The notes under the pieces are model-generated. The model saw only the letters and a program-made list of their open reading frames with translations, was not told the origin of the DNA and ran no database searches. Made by a program: the position numbers and the translations under genes. Shown piece after piece: positions 31,310 through 40,180 of a DNA stretch of 44,944 nt. Source of the DNA: Comamonadaceae bacterium CD01 (GTDB lineage: Bacteria; Pseudomonadota; Gammaproteobacteria; Burkholderiales; Burkholderiaceae_C); contig PGEI01000013.1 in the NCBI GenBank assembly GCA_002894305.1, forward strand, positions 1 through 44,944. Direction: 5' to 3'. Position 1 is the first letter of the stretch, and each line of letters starts with the position of its first letter.

Positions 31310-32266
31310 CTATGCCAGTTGCGCGCGCGAGCGCATGACCTGCACCGGCATTGGCAACTCCTCCTCGTCGAACGCGGTGTCGCCGTTCGGGTCGGCCACG
31401 CCGGTGGCGCGCGCGCCGGCAAAGTCGTGGAGCCTGGGGTCCATCATGTGCGTGCTCACCACGTGGCCCATGGCGCGGAACATGCTTTCGATGCGCCCGG
31501 GAAATTTCTTCTCCCACTCGCGCAGCATCTGGCCGACGACGACGCGCTGCAGCCCCTCCTGGCTGCCGCACAGGTTGCACGGGATGATGGGGAACTGCTG
31601 CACCTGCGCCCAGGCGATGGTGTCGCGCTCGGGCACATAGCACAGCGGGCGGATGACCACGTGCCGGCCGTCGTCGCTGACCAGCTTGGGCGGCATGCCC
31701 TTCATGCGCCCGCCGTAGAACATGTTGAGCATCAGCGTGGCGACGATGTCGTCGCGGTGGTGGCCCAGCGCGATCTTCGTCGCGCCCAGCTCGTCGGCCA
31801 CCCGGTAGAGGATGGCGCGGCGCAGGCGCGAGCACATGCTGCAGGTGGTCTTGCCCTCGGGCACGACGCGCTTGACGACGCTGTAGGTGTCCTGGTTCTC
31901 GATGTGGAAGTCGATGCCCTGGCTCTTGAAATACTCCGGCAGCACGTGTTCGGGAAAGCCGGGCTGCTTCTGGTCGAGGTTGACCGCGACGATGCTGAAC
32001 TGGATCGGCGCGCGTTTTTGCAGTTTGCGCAATATGTCAAGCAGCGTGTAACTGTCCTTGCCGCCGGACATGCAGACCATGACGCGGTCGCCTTCCTCGA
32101 TCATGTTGAAGTCGGTGATTGCGCGGCCCATCTCGCGGCACAGGCGTTTTTCCAGCTTGTGCGCCTCGCGCTCGGCGCGCGTGCGGGCGCTGGCGGCGTC
32201 GGTTTCAAGGGGCTCGGCAGTGGGGGCGTCTTGCGCGCTCCAGGGGGTGTCGCTCACGGCAGTCAT
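31310..32266 (-). CDS. ttcA: tRNA 2-thiocytidine(32) synthetase TtcA
   Basis: TtcA thiolates cytidine 32 of certain tRNAs in an ATP- and Fe-S-dependent reaction. The 318-residue product has the PP-loop SGGKDSY at 67-73. The cluster cysteines Cys142 and Cys145 lie in CSMC, and a third is in PCNLCG at about 230-233. The [19 protein letters not shown] block is diagnostic of TtcA. ATG 32266 was chosen over an in-frame start at 32317 because it gives the usual length. The gene heads a minus-strand operon with the lipoprotein and phosphatase and is divergent from the GGDEF-EAL gene. Confidence 0.96.
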   Translation of the reverse strand: MTAVSDTPWSAQDAPTAEPLETDAASARTRAEREAHKLEKRLCREMGRAITDFNMIEEGDRVMVCMSGGKDSYTLLDILRKLQKRAPIQFSIVAVNLDQKQPGFPEHVLPEYFKSQGIDFHIENQDTYSVVKRVVPEGKTTCSMCSRLRRAILYRVADELGATKIALGHHRDDIVATLMLNMFYGGRMKGMPPKLVSDDGRHVVIRPLCYVPERDTIAWAQVQQFPIIPCNLCGSQEGLQRVVVGQMLREWEKKFPGRIESMFRAMGHVVSTHMMDPRLHDFAGARATGVADPNGDTAFDEEELPMPVQVMRSRAQLA

Positions 32267-32404
32267 GAAAAAGGGCAGCACAGGGGGGAAACAGTCGGTA
32301 TTTTCGCGCAATCGCACCCGCGCCTGCTTCCCGCCGGGGCGTGCGTGCTAATGTTGGTGCATCCAAAAGAGTTTTTTCCCCAGGCCACGCTGTTTTCATC
32401 GCCC

Positions 32405-35197
32405 ATGCTCCCACGTCCCGCCCTGGTGTCCTCGCTCAAGCTGCGCATCGCCCTGTCCGCGCTGGCCCTGGTGCTGGCCGGCATCTGGGCGCTGGCGGGC
32501 TATGCCGACCACCGGCTGCGCGCAGGCCTGGGCGCGCAGATCGAGGCACAGCAGCTGTCGATTGCCGGCCTGCTGGCGCGCGAGCTCGAGCGCACGCTGC
32601 AGGAGCGGCGCAACGCGCTGCTGGCCGTGGCGCGGTCGCTGGCCGACATGGCGGCGGATCGGCCCGCGCAGTTGCAGGAGCGCCTGGCCAACCTGCCAGC
32701 GCTGCAGCAGATGTTTGACGGCGGTTTTTACGTGGTCGATGGCGCGGGCGCGATGCAGGCGTCGTTTCCGCTGCGGCTGTGGGCCCAGCCCGGTGTCGAG
32801 ACCCAGGCTCCGTTCGTGCAGCAGGCGCTGGCAGGGCACGTGGCCCTGGGCACCCCGGCGCAGCACACCAGCGCCGACCATGCAGTGTTGTCCATGGCCG
32901 TTCCCATGCCCGTGGCAGGCAATGGGGTGCCGCGCGCCGTCGTCGGCCTGGTGAAGCTGCGCGAGTCGGGCCTGCTCGGCCCGATCGTCACGCCCGGCTC
33001 CGAGAGCGCCAGCGACTACTACGTCGTCGACCGCGGCACGCGCACCATCATTGCGTCCAGCGTGCCCGGCCAGTTGATGCAGTCACTCGAACCCGAGGGG
33101 CGCGACGCGGTGATCGACCGCTTCATCGATGGCGGCGAGGGCAATGCGGTGTACCACGACCCCGTGGACGGCACCCTGCTGGTGGCGGTGCGCCAGCTTG
33201 GCGGTGCACGCTGGCTGGTGGCGGTGGCGCAGCAGGCGGTGCAGGTGTTCGCGCCGCTCAATGCGCTGCGCAACGCCATTGCGCTGGCCGCGCTGGCGCT
33301 CACGCTGCTGACCGCGGCCGGCCTGTGGTGGATGCTGCGCCGCGAACTGCGCCCGCTCGAAGACATGGCCCGGCGCCTGGCCGCGATGGCGCGCGGCGAG
33401 CGTGCGCTGGCACCGCTGCCGCAGGTGCGCAGCGACGAGATCGGCCAGCTGGTGCAGGGCTTCAACCGCTTGCTGCAAGAGCTGCAGCTGCGCCAGCGCG
33501 AGCGCCAGGAGAGCGAGGCGCGCTACCGCTCGGCGTTTCGCACCAGCCCGGACGCGCTGGACATCACGCGCGTGTCGGACGGCAGCCACCTGGACGTCAA
33601 CGACGGCTACGAGCAGCTGTTTGGCTGGCCGCGCGAGCAGGTGCTGGGCCGCTCGGGGCTGGATCTGGGCATCTGGCGCGACGAAAAGGCGCGCACCGCG
33701 CTGGTTGCTCAGGTGCTGCGCGACGGAGGCTGCCGCAACAGCGAGCAGACGCTGTACCACCGCGACGGCCGGGCGCTCACGGTGCTGATGTCGGCCAGCC
33801 TGCTGGACGTGGGCGGCGAACCCTGCTTTCTATGGGTGACGCACGACGTGACCGACTACCGCCGGGCGCACGCGCAAATCCAGCAGCTGACCTTTGTCGA
33901 CAGCCTGACCGGCCTGCCCAACCGCAGCCAGTTCATGCAGTGCCTGGAGATGGCGCTGGCGCTGTGCCAGACGCAGCAGCGCCTGGGCGCGCTGCTGTAC
34001 CTGGACTTGCACGAGTTTCGCGCGGTCAACGACACGCTGGGCCATGCCCAGGGCGACCGGCTGCTGCGCAGCGTGGCCGAGCGGCTGCGCGATGCGCTGA
34101 CCGAGGCGGGCACCGGCTTTCGCCTGGGTGGCGACGAGTTCATGGTGCTGCTCGAAGGTCTGCCCGACACGCAGGGCGAGGCCGCGCACGAGGCCGAGCG
34201 GTTGGCCGAGCGCCTGCTGGCCGCGCTGGCGCCGCCAATCGACCTGGCGGGCCTGCAGCAGCACTGCAGCGTCAGCGTCGGCATCGTCGTCTTCGGCGAT
34301 GGCCAGGACGAGCCGCTGGAGCTGCTGCGCCGCGCCGACCTGGCGCTCAACCAGGCCAAGGAGGCCGGGCCGTCGACCATTCTGTTCTTCGAGCCGCAGA
34401 TGCTCGAAGAGGTCAGCAGCCGCGCGCGCCTGCAGCGCGACCTGCGCGAGGCGCTGCAGCGCCAGGACTTCGCGCTGCACTACCAGCCGCAGCTGGCGCT
34501 GGACGGCACCGTCGTCGGCGTCGAGGCGCTGATCCGCTGGCGCCTGGAGGGCCACGGCATGGTCTCGCCGATGGAGTTCATCCCGCTGGCCGAGAAGACC
34601 GGGCTGATCCTGCCGCTGGGGCGCTGGATTCTGCACACCGCCTGCCGCCAGCTCGCTGCCTGGGCGCGGCACGGCGCGCGCCGCCACCTGACGATGGCCG
34701 TCAACGTCAGCGCCGGGCAGTTCCAGCAGGAGGACTTCGTGCAGCAGGTGCGCGAGGCGCTGGTCGAGACCGGCGCGCCAGCGCACCGGCTCAAGCTGGA
34801 GCTGACCGAGAGCCTGATGCTGCAGCAGATCGAGGCGGTGATCGCGCGCATGCGCGAGCTGCAGGCGCTGGGCGTGCAGTTCTCGCTGGACGACTTCGGC
34901 ACCGGCTTCTCGTCGCTGGCCTACTTGAAGCGCCTGCCGCTGGCGCAGCTCAAGATCGATCAGGGTTTCGTACGCGACATCCTGGAAGACCACAACGACG
35001 CGGCGATCGCGCAGACCGTGATCGCCCTGGGCCACAGCCTGGGGCTGGAGGTGATCGCCGAGGGCGTGGAGACCGAGCAGCACCGCGCGCTGCTGGCGCA
35101 GTGGGGCTGCCGCTTCTACCAGGGCTATCTGTTCAGCAGGCCGCTGCCGGCCGAGGCGCTGCAGGATTGGCTGGACGCGCAGCCGCCGCAGGAGTGA
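32405..35197 (+). CDS. Membrane diguanylate cyclase/phosphodiesterase (GGDEF-EAL)
   Basis: This 930-residue cyclic-di-GMP enzyme is anchored in the inner membrane. Domains in order are a first membrane helix at about 12-33, a periplasmic Cache-like sensor, a second helix near ALAALALTLLTAAGLWWML, a HAMP region, and a PAS domain (EARYRSAFRTSPDALDITRV). The GGDEF domain has an intact GGDEF at 575-579. The EAL domain has EAL at 707-709 and DDFGTG at 829-834. Both catalytic signatures are kept, so it may make and degrade cyclic-di-GMP. ATG 32405 is preferred; an in-frame ATG at 32351 is possible. It ends 3 bp from the convergent folX-like gene. Confidence 0.93.
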   Translation: MLPRPALVSSLKLRIALSALALVLAGIWALAGYADHRLRAGLGAQIEAQQLSIAGLLARELERTLQERRNALLAVARSLADMAADRPAQLQERLANLPALQQMFDGGFYVVDGAGAMQASFPLRLWAQPGVETQAPFVQQALAGHVALGTPAQHTSADHAVLSMAVPMPVAGNGVPRAVVGLVKLRESGLLGPIVTPGSESASDYYVVDRGTRTIIASSVPGQLMQSLEPEGRDAVIDRFIDGGEGNAVYHDPVDGTLLVAVRQLGGARWLVAVAQQAVQVFAPLNALRNAIALAALALTLLTAAGLWWMLRRELRPLEDMARRLAAMARGERALAPLPQVRSDEIGQLVQGFNRLLQELQLRQRERQESEARYRSAFRTSPDALDITRVSDGSHLDVNDGYEQLFGWPREQVLGRSGLDLGIWRDEKARTALVAQVLRDGGCRNSEQTLYHRDGRALTVLMSASLLDVGGEPCFLWVTHDVTDYRRAHAQIQQLTFVDSLTGLPNRSQFMQCLEMALALCQTQQRLGALLYLDLHEFRAVNDTLGHAQGDRLLRSVAERLRDALTEAGTGFRLGGDEFMVLLEGLPDTQGEAAHEAERLAERLLAALAPPIDLAGLQQHCSVSVGIVVFGDGQDEPLELLRRADLALNQAKEAGPSTILFFEPQMLEEVSSRARLQRDLREALQRQDFALHYQPQLALDGTVVGVEALIRWRLEGHGMVSPMEFIPLAEKTGLILPLGRWILHTACRQLAAWARHGARRHLTMAVNVSAGQFQQEDFVQQVREALVETGAPAHRLKLELTESLMLQQIEAVIARMRELQALGVQFSLDDFGTGFSSLAYLKRLPLAQLKIDQGFVRDILEDHNDAAIAQTVIALGHSLGLEVIAEGVETEQHRALLAQWGCRFYQGYLFSRPLPAEALQDWLDAQPPQE

Positions 35198-35200
35198 CCG

Positions 35201-35584
35201 CTACCACTGCCCGGTCTCGACGCGGATCGCCACCTCGCAGTCGTCGAAGATCTCCAGCTTGGTGATCTTCACCCGCGCGCCGATCACGCCCGGCAGCTGC
35301 AGCAGGCGCTGGGCCAGCTTGCCGATCAGGCTCTCCAGCAGGTTGACGTGCTCGGCCGTGCACTCGTCGATGATGATCTGGCGCACCTTGCGGTAGTCGA
35401 GTACGTGCAGGATGTCGTCGTCGCGCGGGGACAGCGGCTGCTCGCCCAGGTGCAGCTCGGCGTCGACCCGGATGGGCTGGGGCGCTTCCTTCTCGTGCTT
35501 GAGGATGCCAAGGTTGGCGTCAAAGCGCAGGCCGGTCAGTGCCAGCACCTGCTGGCCGGTGCCGGAAGTGGCGTGGGTGGTCAT
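35201..35584 (-). CDS. FolX-like dihydroneopterin triphosphate epimerase
   Basis: This 127-residue protein is of the T-fold FolB/FolX family. Compared with the FolB paralogue just upstream, it lacks the lysine-proline catalytic block. It instead shows DYRKVRQIIIDECTAEHVNLLE and KLEIFDDCEVAIRVE, which read closer to E. coli FolX, the epimerase making dihydromonapterin triphosphate. The substrate-binding glutamate is probably Glu31 in LKHEKEAP. It follows folB by 16 bp in the operon folM-folB-folX. If FolX, it would work with FolM to make tetrahydromonapterin. A second aldolase is the alternative; family assignment is firm, subfamily only likely. Confidence 0.75.
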   Translation of the reverse strand: MTTHATSGTGQQVLALTGLRFDANLGILKHEKEAPQPIRVDAELHLGEQPLSPRDDDILHVLDYRKVRQIIIDECTAEHVNLLESLIGKLAQRLLQLPGVIGARVKITKLEIFDDCEVAIRVETGQW

Positions 35585-35600
35585 GGTGTCGTGCGCTCTT

Positions 35601-36044
35601 TCAGCGCTTGTCGGTGTTGCGGGCGGCAGCGGGCCAGGGGTTGATGCAGATGCGCTCCACGCCCACCGAGGCGCTGTCGGGGTAGACGTCGGGCTTGCGC
35701 GTGGCCACGCGCAGCGCGGCAACGCCGGGCGTGGCCAGCAGCGCCTGGGCCACTGCGTCGCACAGCGTCTCCTGCAGCTCGTGGTGGGCGTCGCCCACGG
35801 CGTGCGCAATCACGGCGCGGATGAAGTCGTAGTCCAGCGTGTCGGCGATGTCGTCGCGCCCGGCCGGCGCGCGCTCCAGGCGCACGCACAGGTCGACGTC
35901 GAACCACAGGCGCTGGGGCGCGCCGCGCTCGAAGTCGTGCACGCCGATGCGCACCGGCAGTTCGTGCCGGCGCAGGCTCAGCGCGCGGCAGTGCGTGGCA
36001 AGGCGTGCGTCCAGCGCGCCGAACGCAAGCAGGATGGAATTCAT
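35601..36044 (-). CDS. folB: Dihydroneopterin aldolase FolB
   Basis: This 147-residue T-fold protein of the FolB family would cleave 7,8-dihydroneopterin to 6-hydroxymethyl-dihydropterin in folate synthesis. IGVHDFERGAPQRLWFDVDL holds the pterin-binding glutamate (Glu39). TRKPDVYPDSASVGVERI holds the catalytic-type lysine (Lys117) followed by proline, as in E. coli FolB. An N-terminal extension of about 28 residues is longer than usual. ATG 36044 overlaps the folM stop as ATGA, so the two are translationally coupled. Confidence 0.85.
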   Translation of the reverse strand: MNSILLAFGALDARLATHCRALSLRRHELPVRIGVHDFERGAPQRLWFDVDLCVRLERAPAGRDDIADTLDYDFIRAVIAHAVGDAHHELQETLCDAVAQALLATPGVAALRVATRKPDVYPDSASVGVERICINPWPAAARNTDKR

Positions 36045-36847
36045 GAGGCCGGATTTTCGTCGATGGCGAACATCACGTCGCGCGCCAGCGGCACCAGGTG
36101 CTGGCCGTTGTCGGTCTGCAGCGTGCAGCCGTTGAGGCTGGTGTTGCCGGCGATGAACAGCGCGCAGGCGGCCACGTCGGCCGGCTTGATCGGCTCGCGC
36201 AGCAGGTTGACGCGGCTGGCACGGTCGAAGTTGTCCTGCGTCTGCGGGCCGCTCAGAAACATCAGCCCGGGCGACAGGCCGCACACGCGCACCAGGGGCG
36301 CCAGCGCCTGCGCCTGCAGCGCGACGCTGGCGGCCAGCGCCAGCTTGCTCACGGTGTACGAGAAATAGTCGGGGTTGAGGTTGTGCACCTTCTGGTCGAG
36401 CACGTGCACCACGCTGTAGTGGCCGTGCGGCGCGCCGGCGTCGTTGGCCTGCACCCAGCCGGCCAGCGCGTTGGCCAGCAGCAGCGGCGTGACGGTGTTG
36501 GTCTGCAGGTGCTGCGCCAGCACCGGCGCGCTGGCGCTGGCCGCGTCGTCGGCCTCGAAGATCGACGCGTTGTTGACGATGCAGCGCGGCGCCTGGCCGA
36601 CCACCTCGGTGCACAGCGCCAGCAGCTGCGCGGCGGCGTCCGGGCGCGCCAGGTCGATGGACACCAGCTCGCAAATGCCGCCGGCCGCGCGCACCAGCTG
36701 CTGCGTCTGCAGCGCCTTGGCCTGCGAGTGGCGGTAGTGGCACAGCACGCTCCAGCCGGCGCGGGCAAAGGCCAGCGCAATCTCGCGGCCCAGGCGGTGG
36801 GCCGCGCCGGTGACCAGCACCCAGCCGGGAGAGGGGGATTCGCTCAT
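36041..36847 (-). CDS. folM: Short-chain reductase, FolM/pteridine reductase type
   Basis: This 268-residue NADPH-dependent SDR resembles FolM/PTR1 enzymes, which reduce dihydromonapterin or dihydrofolate to the tetrahydro form. The nucleotide motif is TGAAHRLGRE at about 13-22, with NNAS at 92-95. The catalytic Tyr164 and Lys168 lie in NPDYFSYTVSKLA, a FolM-typical block preceded by LDQKV. The TGxxHRxG form, in place of the usual SDR TGxxxGxG, is a hallmark of pteridine reductases. The gene is first in the pterin operon and divergent from the methyltransferase gene across 45 bp. The neighbouring FolB-like genes support the pterin role. Confidence 0.85.
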   Translation of the reverse strand: MSESPSPGWVLVTGAAHRLGREIALAFARAGWSVLCHYRHSQAKALQTQQLVRAAGGICELVSIDLARPDAAAQLLALCTEVVGQAPRCIVNNASIFEADDAASASAPVLAQHLQTNTVTPLLLANALAGWVQANDAGAPHGHYSVVHVLDQKVHNLNPDYFSYTVSKLALAASVALQAQALAPLVRVCGLSPGLMFLSGPQTQDNFDRASRVNLLREPIKPADVAACALFIAGNTSLNGCTLQTDNGQHLVPLARDVMFAIDENPAS

Positions 36848-36892
36848 AAGATCAGGGCTTGAAAGACCAGGGCTCGACGCAAACGGGCGATT

Positions 36893-37978
36893 ATGACCAC
36901 CGTGACTTCTCCTCTCAGCGCGCACATCCATGCGCAGATCGCCGCCGCCGGCGGCTGGATGGGCTTTGGCCGCTTCATGCAGCTGGCGCTGTATACGCCC
37001 GGCCTGGGCTATTACGCCAACGACAGCCGCAAGTTCGGCGCCATGCCGGCAAGCGGCAGCGATTTCGTCACCGCGCCCGAGCTCTCGTGCGCCTTCGGCC
37101 AGGCGCTGGCGGTGCAGGTGGGCGAGGCGCTGGCGCACACTGCTACGGACGAGGTCTGGGAATTCGGCGCCGGCAGCGGCGCGCTGGCCGAGCAGCTGCT
37201 CACCGCGCTGGGCGATCGGGTGCGACGCTACACCATCGTCGACCTGTCGGGCAGCCTGCGCGCGCGCCAGCGCGAGCGCCTGGCCGCCTGGGGCGATCGC
37301 GTGCAGTGGGCCGACCGCCTGCCCGAGGTGATCGAGGGCGTGGTCGTCGGCAACGAGGTGCTGGACGCAATGCCGGTGCAGCTGCTGCACCGCGTGGATG
37401 GCGCGTGGCATGAGCGCGGCGTGGTGGCGGATGGCGCGGGCTTTGCCTGGAGCGACCGGCCGACCGACCTGCGCCCGCCGGTCGAGGTGGCCGGCGGCCA
37501 CGACTACCTGACCGAGATCCACGCCCAGGCCGAAGGCTTTGTGCGCACGCTGGCCGCGCACCTGCGCCGCGGCGCGGCGTTCTTGATCGACTATGGTTTT
37601 GGAGAGGACGAGTACTACCACCCGCAGCGCGACGGCGGCACGCTGGTGTGCCACCAGGCGCACCGGGTGGATACCGACCCGCTGGCCGGCGTGGGCGCCA
37701 AGGACATCACCGCCCACGTCAACTTCACCGGCATCGCGCTGGCCGCGCAGGACGCCGGCCTGGAGGTGCTGGGCTATACCGGCCAGGGCCGGTTTCTGCT
37801 CAACTGCGGCATCACCGAGCTGATGCAGGCGCTGGCGCCGGCCGAGCGCGCGCGCGCGTCCAAGCTGGTGCTGGAGCACGAGATGGGCGAGCTGTTCAAG
37901 GTGCTGGCGCTGGGCGCCGCCGGCGACGTCTGGCAGCCGCGCGGCTTTGCCGTGGGCGACCGCATGCACCGGCTGTAA
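36893..37978 (+). CDS. SAM-dependent methyltransferase, MidA/NDUFAF7 family
   Basis: This 361-residue protein of the COG1565 family is related to mitochondrial NDUFAF7/MidA, an arginine methyltransferase acting on a complex I subunit. It shows the family N-terminal FMQLALYTPGLGYYA, the SAM-binding EFGAGSGALAEQL at about 90-102, GNEVLDAMPVQL, LIDYGFGEDEYYHPQRDGG and the C-terminal GRFLLNCGI. Bacterial members are widespread but their substrates are poorly known. It is divergent from folM, with 45 bp between starts. A palindrome related to the one in the dapL gap follows its stop. Confidence 0.87.
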   Translation: MTTVTSPLSAHIHAQIAAAGGWMGFGRFMQLALYTPGLGYYANDSRKFGAMPASGSDFVTAPELSCAFGQALAVQVGEALAHTATDEVWEFGAGSGALAEQLLTALGDRVRRYTIVDLSGSLRARQRERLAAWGDRVQWADRLPEVIEGVVVGNEVLDAMPVQLLHRVDGAWHERGVVADGAGFAWSDRPTDLRPPVEVAGGHDYLTEIHAQAEGFVRTLAAHLRRGAAFLIDYGFGEDEYYHPQRDGGTLVCHQAHRVDTDPLAGVGAKDITAHVNFTGIALAAQDAGLEVLGYTGQGRFLLNCGITELMQALAPAERARASKLVLEHEMGELFKVLALGAAGDVWQPRGFAVGDRMHRL

Positions 37979-37982
37979 TTTC

Positions 37983-38003
37983 CCTTGCCCCAAAGGGGAA
38001 AGG
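37983..38003. repeat. Hairpin related to the dapL-gap repeat
   Basis: CCTTGCCCC and GGGGAAAGG pair with one mismatch around an AAA loop, the same shape as the hairpin at 18052-18072 (CCTTCCCCC, AAA, GGGGGAAGG). It lies 4 bp after the methyltransferase stop and before flgI. It could be a degenerate copy of the same repeat or a message-end hairpin; no T run follows. Confidence 0.45.
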
Positions 38004-38094
38004 AGATGAACCGCTGGCAAAGCCGCCAATAGCCGCTTTTAGGCGGCACTTATCCGGGCATTGGCGGGCCATGCTGCTGGCGACAATGGTTGCC

Positions 38095-39207
38095 ATGAAA
38101 ACCCTGCCCGTACTCCGCTGTCTGCTGTGCCTGCTGCTGGCCGCGCTGGCGCTGCCCGCGCAGGCGCTGCGCATCAAGGAGATCGCGGCGGTGCAGGGCG
38201 TGCGCAGCAACCAGCTGTCGGGCTACGGCCTGGTCGTCGGGCTGGACGGCACGGGCGACCAGTCCACGCAGATGCCGTTCACCGCGCAGGCCATGAGCAA
38301 CTACCTGCTGCAAATGGGCATTTCGCTGCCGCCGGGCACCAGCGCGCCGCAGCTCAAGAACGTGGCCACCGTCGTCGTCACCGCCCAGCTGCCGGCGTTT
38401 GCCCAGCCGGGCCAGCACATCGACGTGTCGGTCTCGTCGATCGGCAACGCCAAGTCGCTCAAGGGCGGCACGCTGATCACCACGCCGCTGCGCGGCGCCG
38501 ACGGCGAGATCTACGCGCTGGCGCAGGGCAACCTGGTCGTCGGTGGCGCGGGCGCGGCAGCCGGCGGCTCGCGGGTGCAGATCAACCACCTGAGCGCCGG
38601 GCGCATTCCCGAGGGCGCGCAGGTCGAGCGCGGCGTGCCCACGCCGTTCCTGGACGGCGACACGATCACGCTGGGGCTCAACGCCTCGGACTTCCAGACC
38701 GCGCGCAAGGTGGCGCAGGCGATCAACGCGCGCAGCGGCCCGGGCACGGCCACGGCGCTGGACGCACGCACGGTGCAGGTGCGCGCTCCTTCGGCCCCTG
38801 GCGCGCGCGTGGGCTTCGTCGCCGAGCTCGAAGAGTTGCAGCTGCCCGAGTCCACGCCCGCGGCCAAGGTGGTCATCAATGCGCGCACCGGCTCCATCGT
38901 GCTCAACCAGGCGGTGACGCTGGGCCCCTGCGCGATCGCGCACGGCAACCTGGCGATCACGATCAGCAGCACGCCGGTCATCAGCCAGCCCAACCCGCTG
39001 TCGCGCGGCGAGACCGTGGTCGCGCAGAAAAGCGACATCACCATCCAGCAGCAGGGCGGCCAGGTGCTGCAGATGCCGGCCGCGCCGCAGCTGGCCGACG
39101 TGGTGCGCGCGCTCAACGCGCTGGGCGCCACGCCCCAGGACCTGCTGGCCATACTGCAGGCGATCAAGGCGGCAGGCGCGCTCAACGCCGAGCTGGAGGT
39201 GATCTGA
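38095..39207 (+). CDS. flgI: Flagellar P-ring protein FlgI
   Basis: FlgI forms the flagellar P ring in the peptidoglycan layer. The 370-residue precursor has a signal peptide MKTLPVLRCLLCLLLAALAL ending near AQA. The mature start is LRIKEIAAVQGVRSNQLSGYGLVVGL, the canonical FlgI opening. GTGDQSTQMPFTAQAMSNYL and the C-terminal RALNALGATPQDLLAILQAIKAAGAL are also typical. ATG 38095 is preferred over an ATG at 38071 because it gives a compact signal peptide. Unusually for a betaproteobacterium, flgH and the rest of flgB-G are not upstream. flgJ begins one base after the stop. Confidence 0.96.
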   Translation: MKTLPVLRCLLCLLLAALALPAQALRIKEIAAVQGVRSNQLSGYGLVVGLDGTGDQSTQMPFTAQAMSNYLLQMGISLPPGTSAPQLKNVATVVVTAQLPAFAQPGQHIDVSVSSIGNAKSLKGGTLITTPLRGADGEIYALAQGNLVVGGAGAAAGGSRVQINHLSAGRIPEGAQVERGVPTPFLDGDTITLGLNASDFQTARKVAQAINARSGPGTATALDARTVQVRAPSAPGARVGFVAELEELQLPESTPAAKVVINARTGSIVLNQAVTLGPCAIAHGNLAITISSTPVISQPNPLSRGETVVAQKSDITIQQQGGQVLQMPAAPQLADVVRALNALGATPQDLLAILQAIKAAGALNAELEVI

Positions 39208-39208
39208 G

Positions 39209-40165
39209 ATGAGCGCGCTGACCTCGCTTGCAGACAACGCCGTGGCCACGGCCCAGCGCGCGCTGGCCGTCGACGGGCGGTCGCTGAACGCGCTGAAGAC
39301 GCAGGCAGTGCACGGCAACGGCGAGGCGGCGCAAAAAGCCACGCGCGAGGCGGCGCTGCAGCTCGAATCCCTCTTCATGCGCGAGCTGATCAAGAGCATG
39401 CGCGACGCCACGGTCAAGTCCGGCATGTTCGACGGCGCCGAGGGCAACCTGGCCAACGACATGTTCGACCAGCAGATGTCGGTGCAGATGGCCGGCCTGC
39501 CCGGCGGCCTGGCCGACGCCATCCAGCGCCAGCTGGCGCAGCAGCTGGGCGCGGCCGGCGCCACCGGCCTGGTCGACGGCTCGACGCTGCGCCTGGGCGC
39601 GCTGCGCGCCGCGCCCATCCCGCGTGGCGACCCGCATGCCAGCGCCCCCAAGGGGCGCGACGACTTCGTGCAGCACCACCGCGGCGCGGCCGAGCGCGTG
39701 GCGCGCGCCAGCGGCATTCCAGCGAGCTTCATGCTCGGCCAGGCGGGGCACGAGACCGGCTGGGGCAAGAGCCAGATTCGCACCGCCGACGGTGGCAACT
39801 CCTTCAACCTGTTCGGCATCAAGGCCGGCGGCGGCTGGAGCGGCAAGGTCGCCCAGGTCACCACCACCGAATACGTCGACGGCCAGCCGCGCAAGGTGGT
39901 CGCCAAGTTCCGCGCCTATGACTCGTTCGAGGAGTCGTTCCGCGACTACGCACGCTTGATTTCCGAAAACCCACGCTACGCCCGCGCCATGGAGAACACC
40001 CATTCCGCCACGGCCTACGCGGCCGAGCTGCAAAAGGCCGGCTACGCCACCGACCCGCAGTACGCGGCCAAGCTTGGCCGCGCCATCCGCAGCACGCTGA
40101 CCGTGCCGCACCAGGCGCAGGGGCAGGCGCAGGCGCTGGCCCAGCTGGGCGGCAGCCAGGCTTGA
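39209..40165 (+). CDS. flgJ: Flagellar rod-assembly glucosaminidase FlgJ
   Basis: FlgJ is the bifunctional rod cap and peptidoglycan hydrolase that opens the wall for the growing rod. The 318-residue product has an N-terminal rod-cap domain at about 40-105 (AALQLESLFMRELIKSMR, NDMFDQQMSVQMA). A C-terminal glucosaminidase domain at about 150-305 has a likely catalytic Glu182 in GHETGWGKSQI and NSFNLFGIKA. Both domains are present, as is usual in beta- and gammaproteobacteria. It starts one base after the flgI stop behind CTGGAGG and is followed by flgK. Confidence 0.95.
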   Translation: MSALTSLADNAVATAQRALAVDGRSLNALKTQAVHGNGEAAQKATREAALQLESLFMRELIKSMRDATVKSGMFDGAEGNLANDMFDQQMSVQMAGLPGGLADAIQRQLAQQLGAAGATGLVDGSTLRLGALRAAPIPRGDPHASAPKGRDDFVQHHRGAAERVARASGIPASFMLGQAGHETGWGKSQIRTADGGNSFNLFGIKAGGGWSGKVAQVTTTEYVDGQPRKVVAKFRAYDSFEESFRDYARLISENPRYARAMENTHSATAYAAELQKAGYATDPQYAAKLGRAIRSTLTVPHQAQGQAQALAQLGGSQA

Positions 40166-40180
40166 CGAGGCACGACCACC

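Noticed and set aside
31319-32404. An N-terminal extension of the GGDEF-EAL protein reaching back over ttcA
   Set aside because: The extension lies antisense to ttcA, is His/Ala/Val-rich without domains, and would place the first membrane helix deep in the protein.
36349-36780. Arginine/threonine-rich minus-strand frame inside folM
   Set aside because: It is an out-of-frame reading of folM, which has intact SDR motifs in its own frame.
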